From Willaertia magna (taxonomy: Eukaryota > Heterolobosea > Eutetramitea > Acrasida > Naegleriidae): a stretch of 37,952 nucleotides of DNA. The position numbers and the translations under genes were made by a program. The DNA is taken from positions 1-37,952 of the forward strand of contig CADWAF010004185.1 of NCBI GenBank assembly GCA_902984215.1, written 5' to 3'. Positions 37,761 to 37,952 of this stretch are shown here, in pieces. The notes below the pieces were generated by a model. That model searched no databases and was not told the DNA's origin. It saw only the letters and a program-made list of their open reading frames with translations. The first letter of the stretch is position 1, and every line of letters begins with the position of its first letter.

Positions 37761-37952
37761 TTAAACATCACTATTCTTTCTTAAATACAAAGTTAATTGA
37801 GTTACAGGTTGTTGTTTTTGAGTAGAAGATGTGTGAATTGAAGAAATAAAGAAACCAATTGGTATAGAATTAAATATACTTCTATTTCTATTTGTTAATT
37901 TACCAATTTCAATCCAATTATTATTTTCATTTTTATCTAAAGGATTAATTAA
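37761..37952 (-). CDS. C-terminal end of an unrecognised gene (5' part outside window)
   Basis: The minus frame is open from the right edge to a TAA at 37763-37761, giving 63 residues. Segments such as NNWIEIGKLTNRNRSIFN and PIGFFISSIHTS, then TQLTLYLRKNSDV, have alternating beta-strand character and look coding, since codon use matches the neighbours. I do not recognise the family. The 94 nt between this stop and the LRR ATG hold the LRR promoter. Confidence 0.65.
   Translation of the reverse strand, partial: LINPLDKNENNNWIEIGKLTNRNRSIFNSIPIGFFISSIHTSSTQKQQPVTQLTLYLRKNSDV

Overview
The window is a gene-dense, AT-rich nuclear segment of a unicellular eukaryote. The evidence is the set of spliced genes with very short GT-AG introns (38-56 nt, nine of eleven donors GTAAGT), the use of TAA and TGA as stops, Asn/Lys/Glu-rich proteins, and eukaryote-only families (kinesin, F-actin capping protein, LTV1, ALG14, PHAF1, NTAN1, a SAGA DUB-type zinc finger, a membrane bZIP). 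The mix of a hemerythrin-type protein, a SHAQKYF-class MYB, a kinesin with a PH tail and a frizzled-like cysteine-rich domain, at this base composition, best fits a heterolobosean amoeba (Naegleria/Willaertia-like). That placement is inference and not proven by any one gene.

Layout. 1-1146 is the 5' part of an RCC1-like gene (minus), followed by about 1 kb of almost pure A+T (1147-2202; about 5% G+C over 1381-2200). 2203-6479 is an HMG-box/ankyrin gene (minus, two exons). 6927-8699 is an unrecognised Ser/Thr-Pro-rich protein (minus) with MYB- and E2F-like sites upstream. 8883-9644 is ALG14 (minus, three exons), divergent from an ABHD11-like hydrolase (9790-10851, plus). 10860-11673 is a membrane or GPI-type frizzled-CRD protein (minus, three exons). 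11790-12044 is a small SHOCT-like protein (minus). 12220-13020 is a zinc-finger/Nudix fusion (plus). 13186-15258 is LTV1 (minus), 15603-16454 CAPZA (plus) and 16689-17315 hemerythrin (plus). 17322-18104 is an F-box-like protein, 18148-19161 NTAN1, 19355-19792 a small unknown, 20091-21932 an SGF11-like zinc-finger protein and 21984-24941 a protein kinase (all minus). 24995-26173 is a Kelch protein, 26826-27724 a SHAQKYF MYB, 27791-30400 a kinesin with a PH domain and 30485-31717 an IWR1-like factor (all plus). 31714-33148 is PHAF1, 33298-35394 a membrane-tethered bZIP, 35665-35991 a cytochrome b5-like protein, 35909-37666 an F-box/LRR protein, and 37761-37952 the C-terminus of an unknown gene (all minus).

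There is no operon. The genes are housekeeping and regulatory, packed head-to-head (53-175 nt at several divergent pairs) or tail-to-tail (stop codons 8 nt apart at 10851/10860 and sharing a TTAA at 31714-31717). Several short open frames turned out to be exons: splicing restores ALG14, PHAF1, the frizzled-CRD protein, the kinesin motor, the MYB SHAQKYF motif and the N-terminus of the HMG-box protein. I saw no tRNA, rRNA, transposon or CRISPR. The points most worth a second look are the low-GC island, the membrane-tethered bZIP, the frizzled-like CRD, the CDK-site-rich unknown with cell-cycle-type upstream motifs, the zinc-finger/Nudix fusion, the kinesin-PH fusion, and the overlap between the F-box/LRR and cytochrome b5-like frames.
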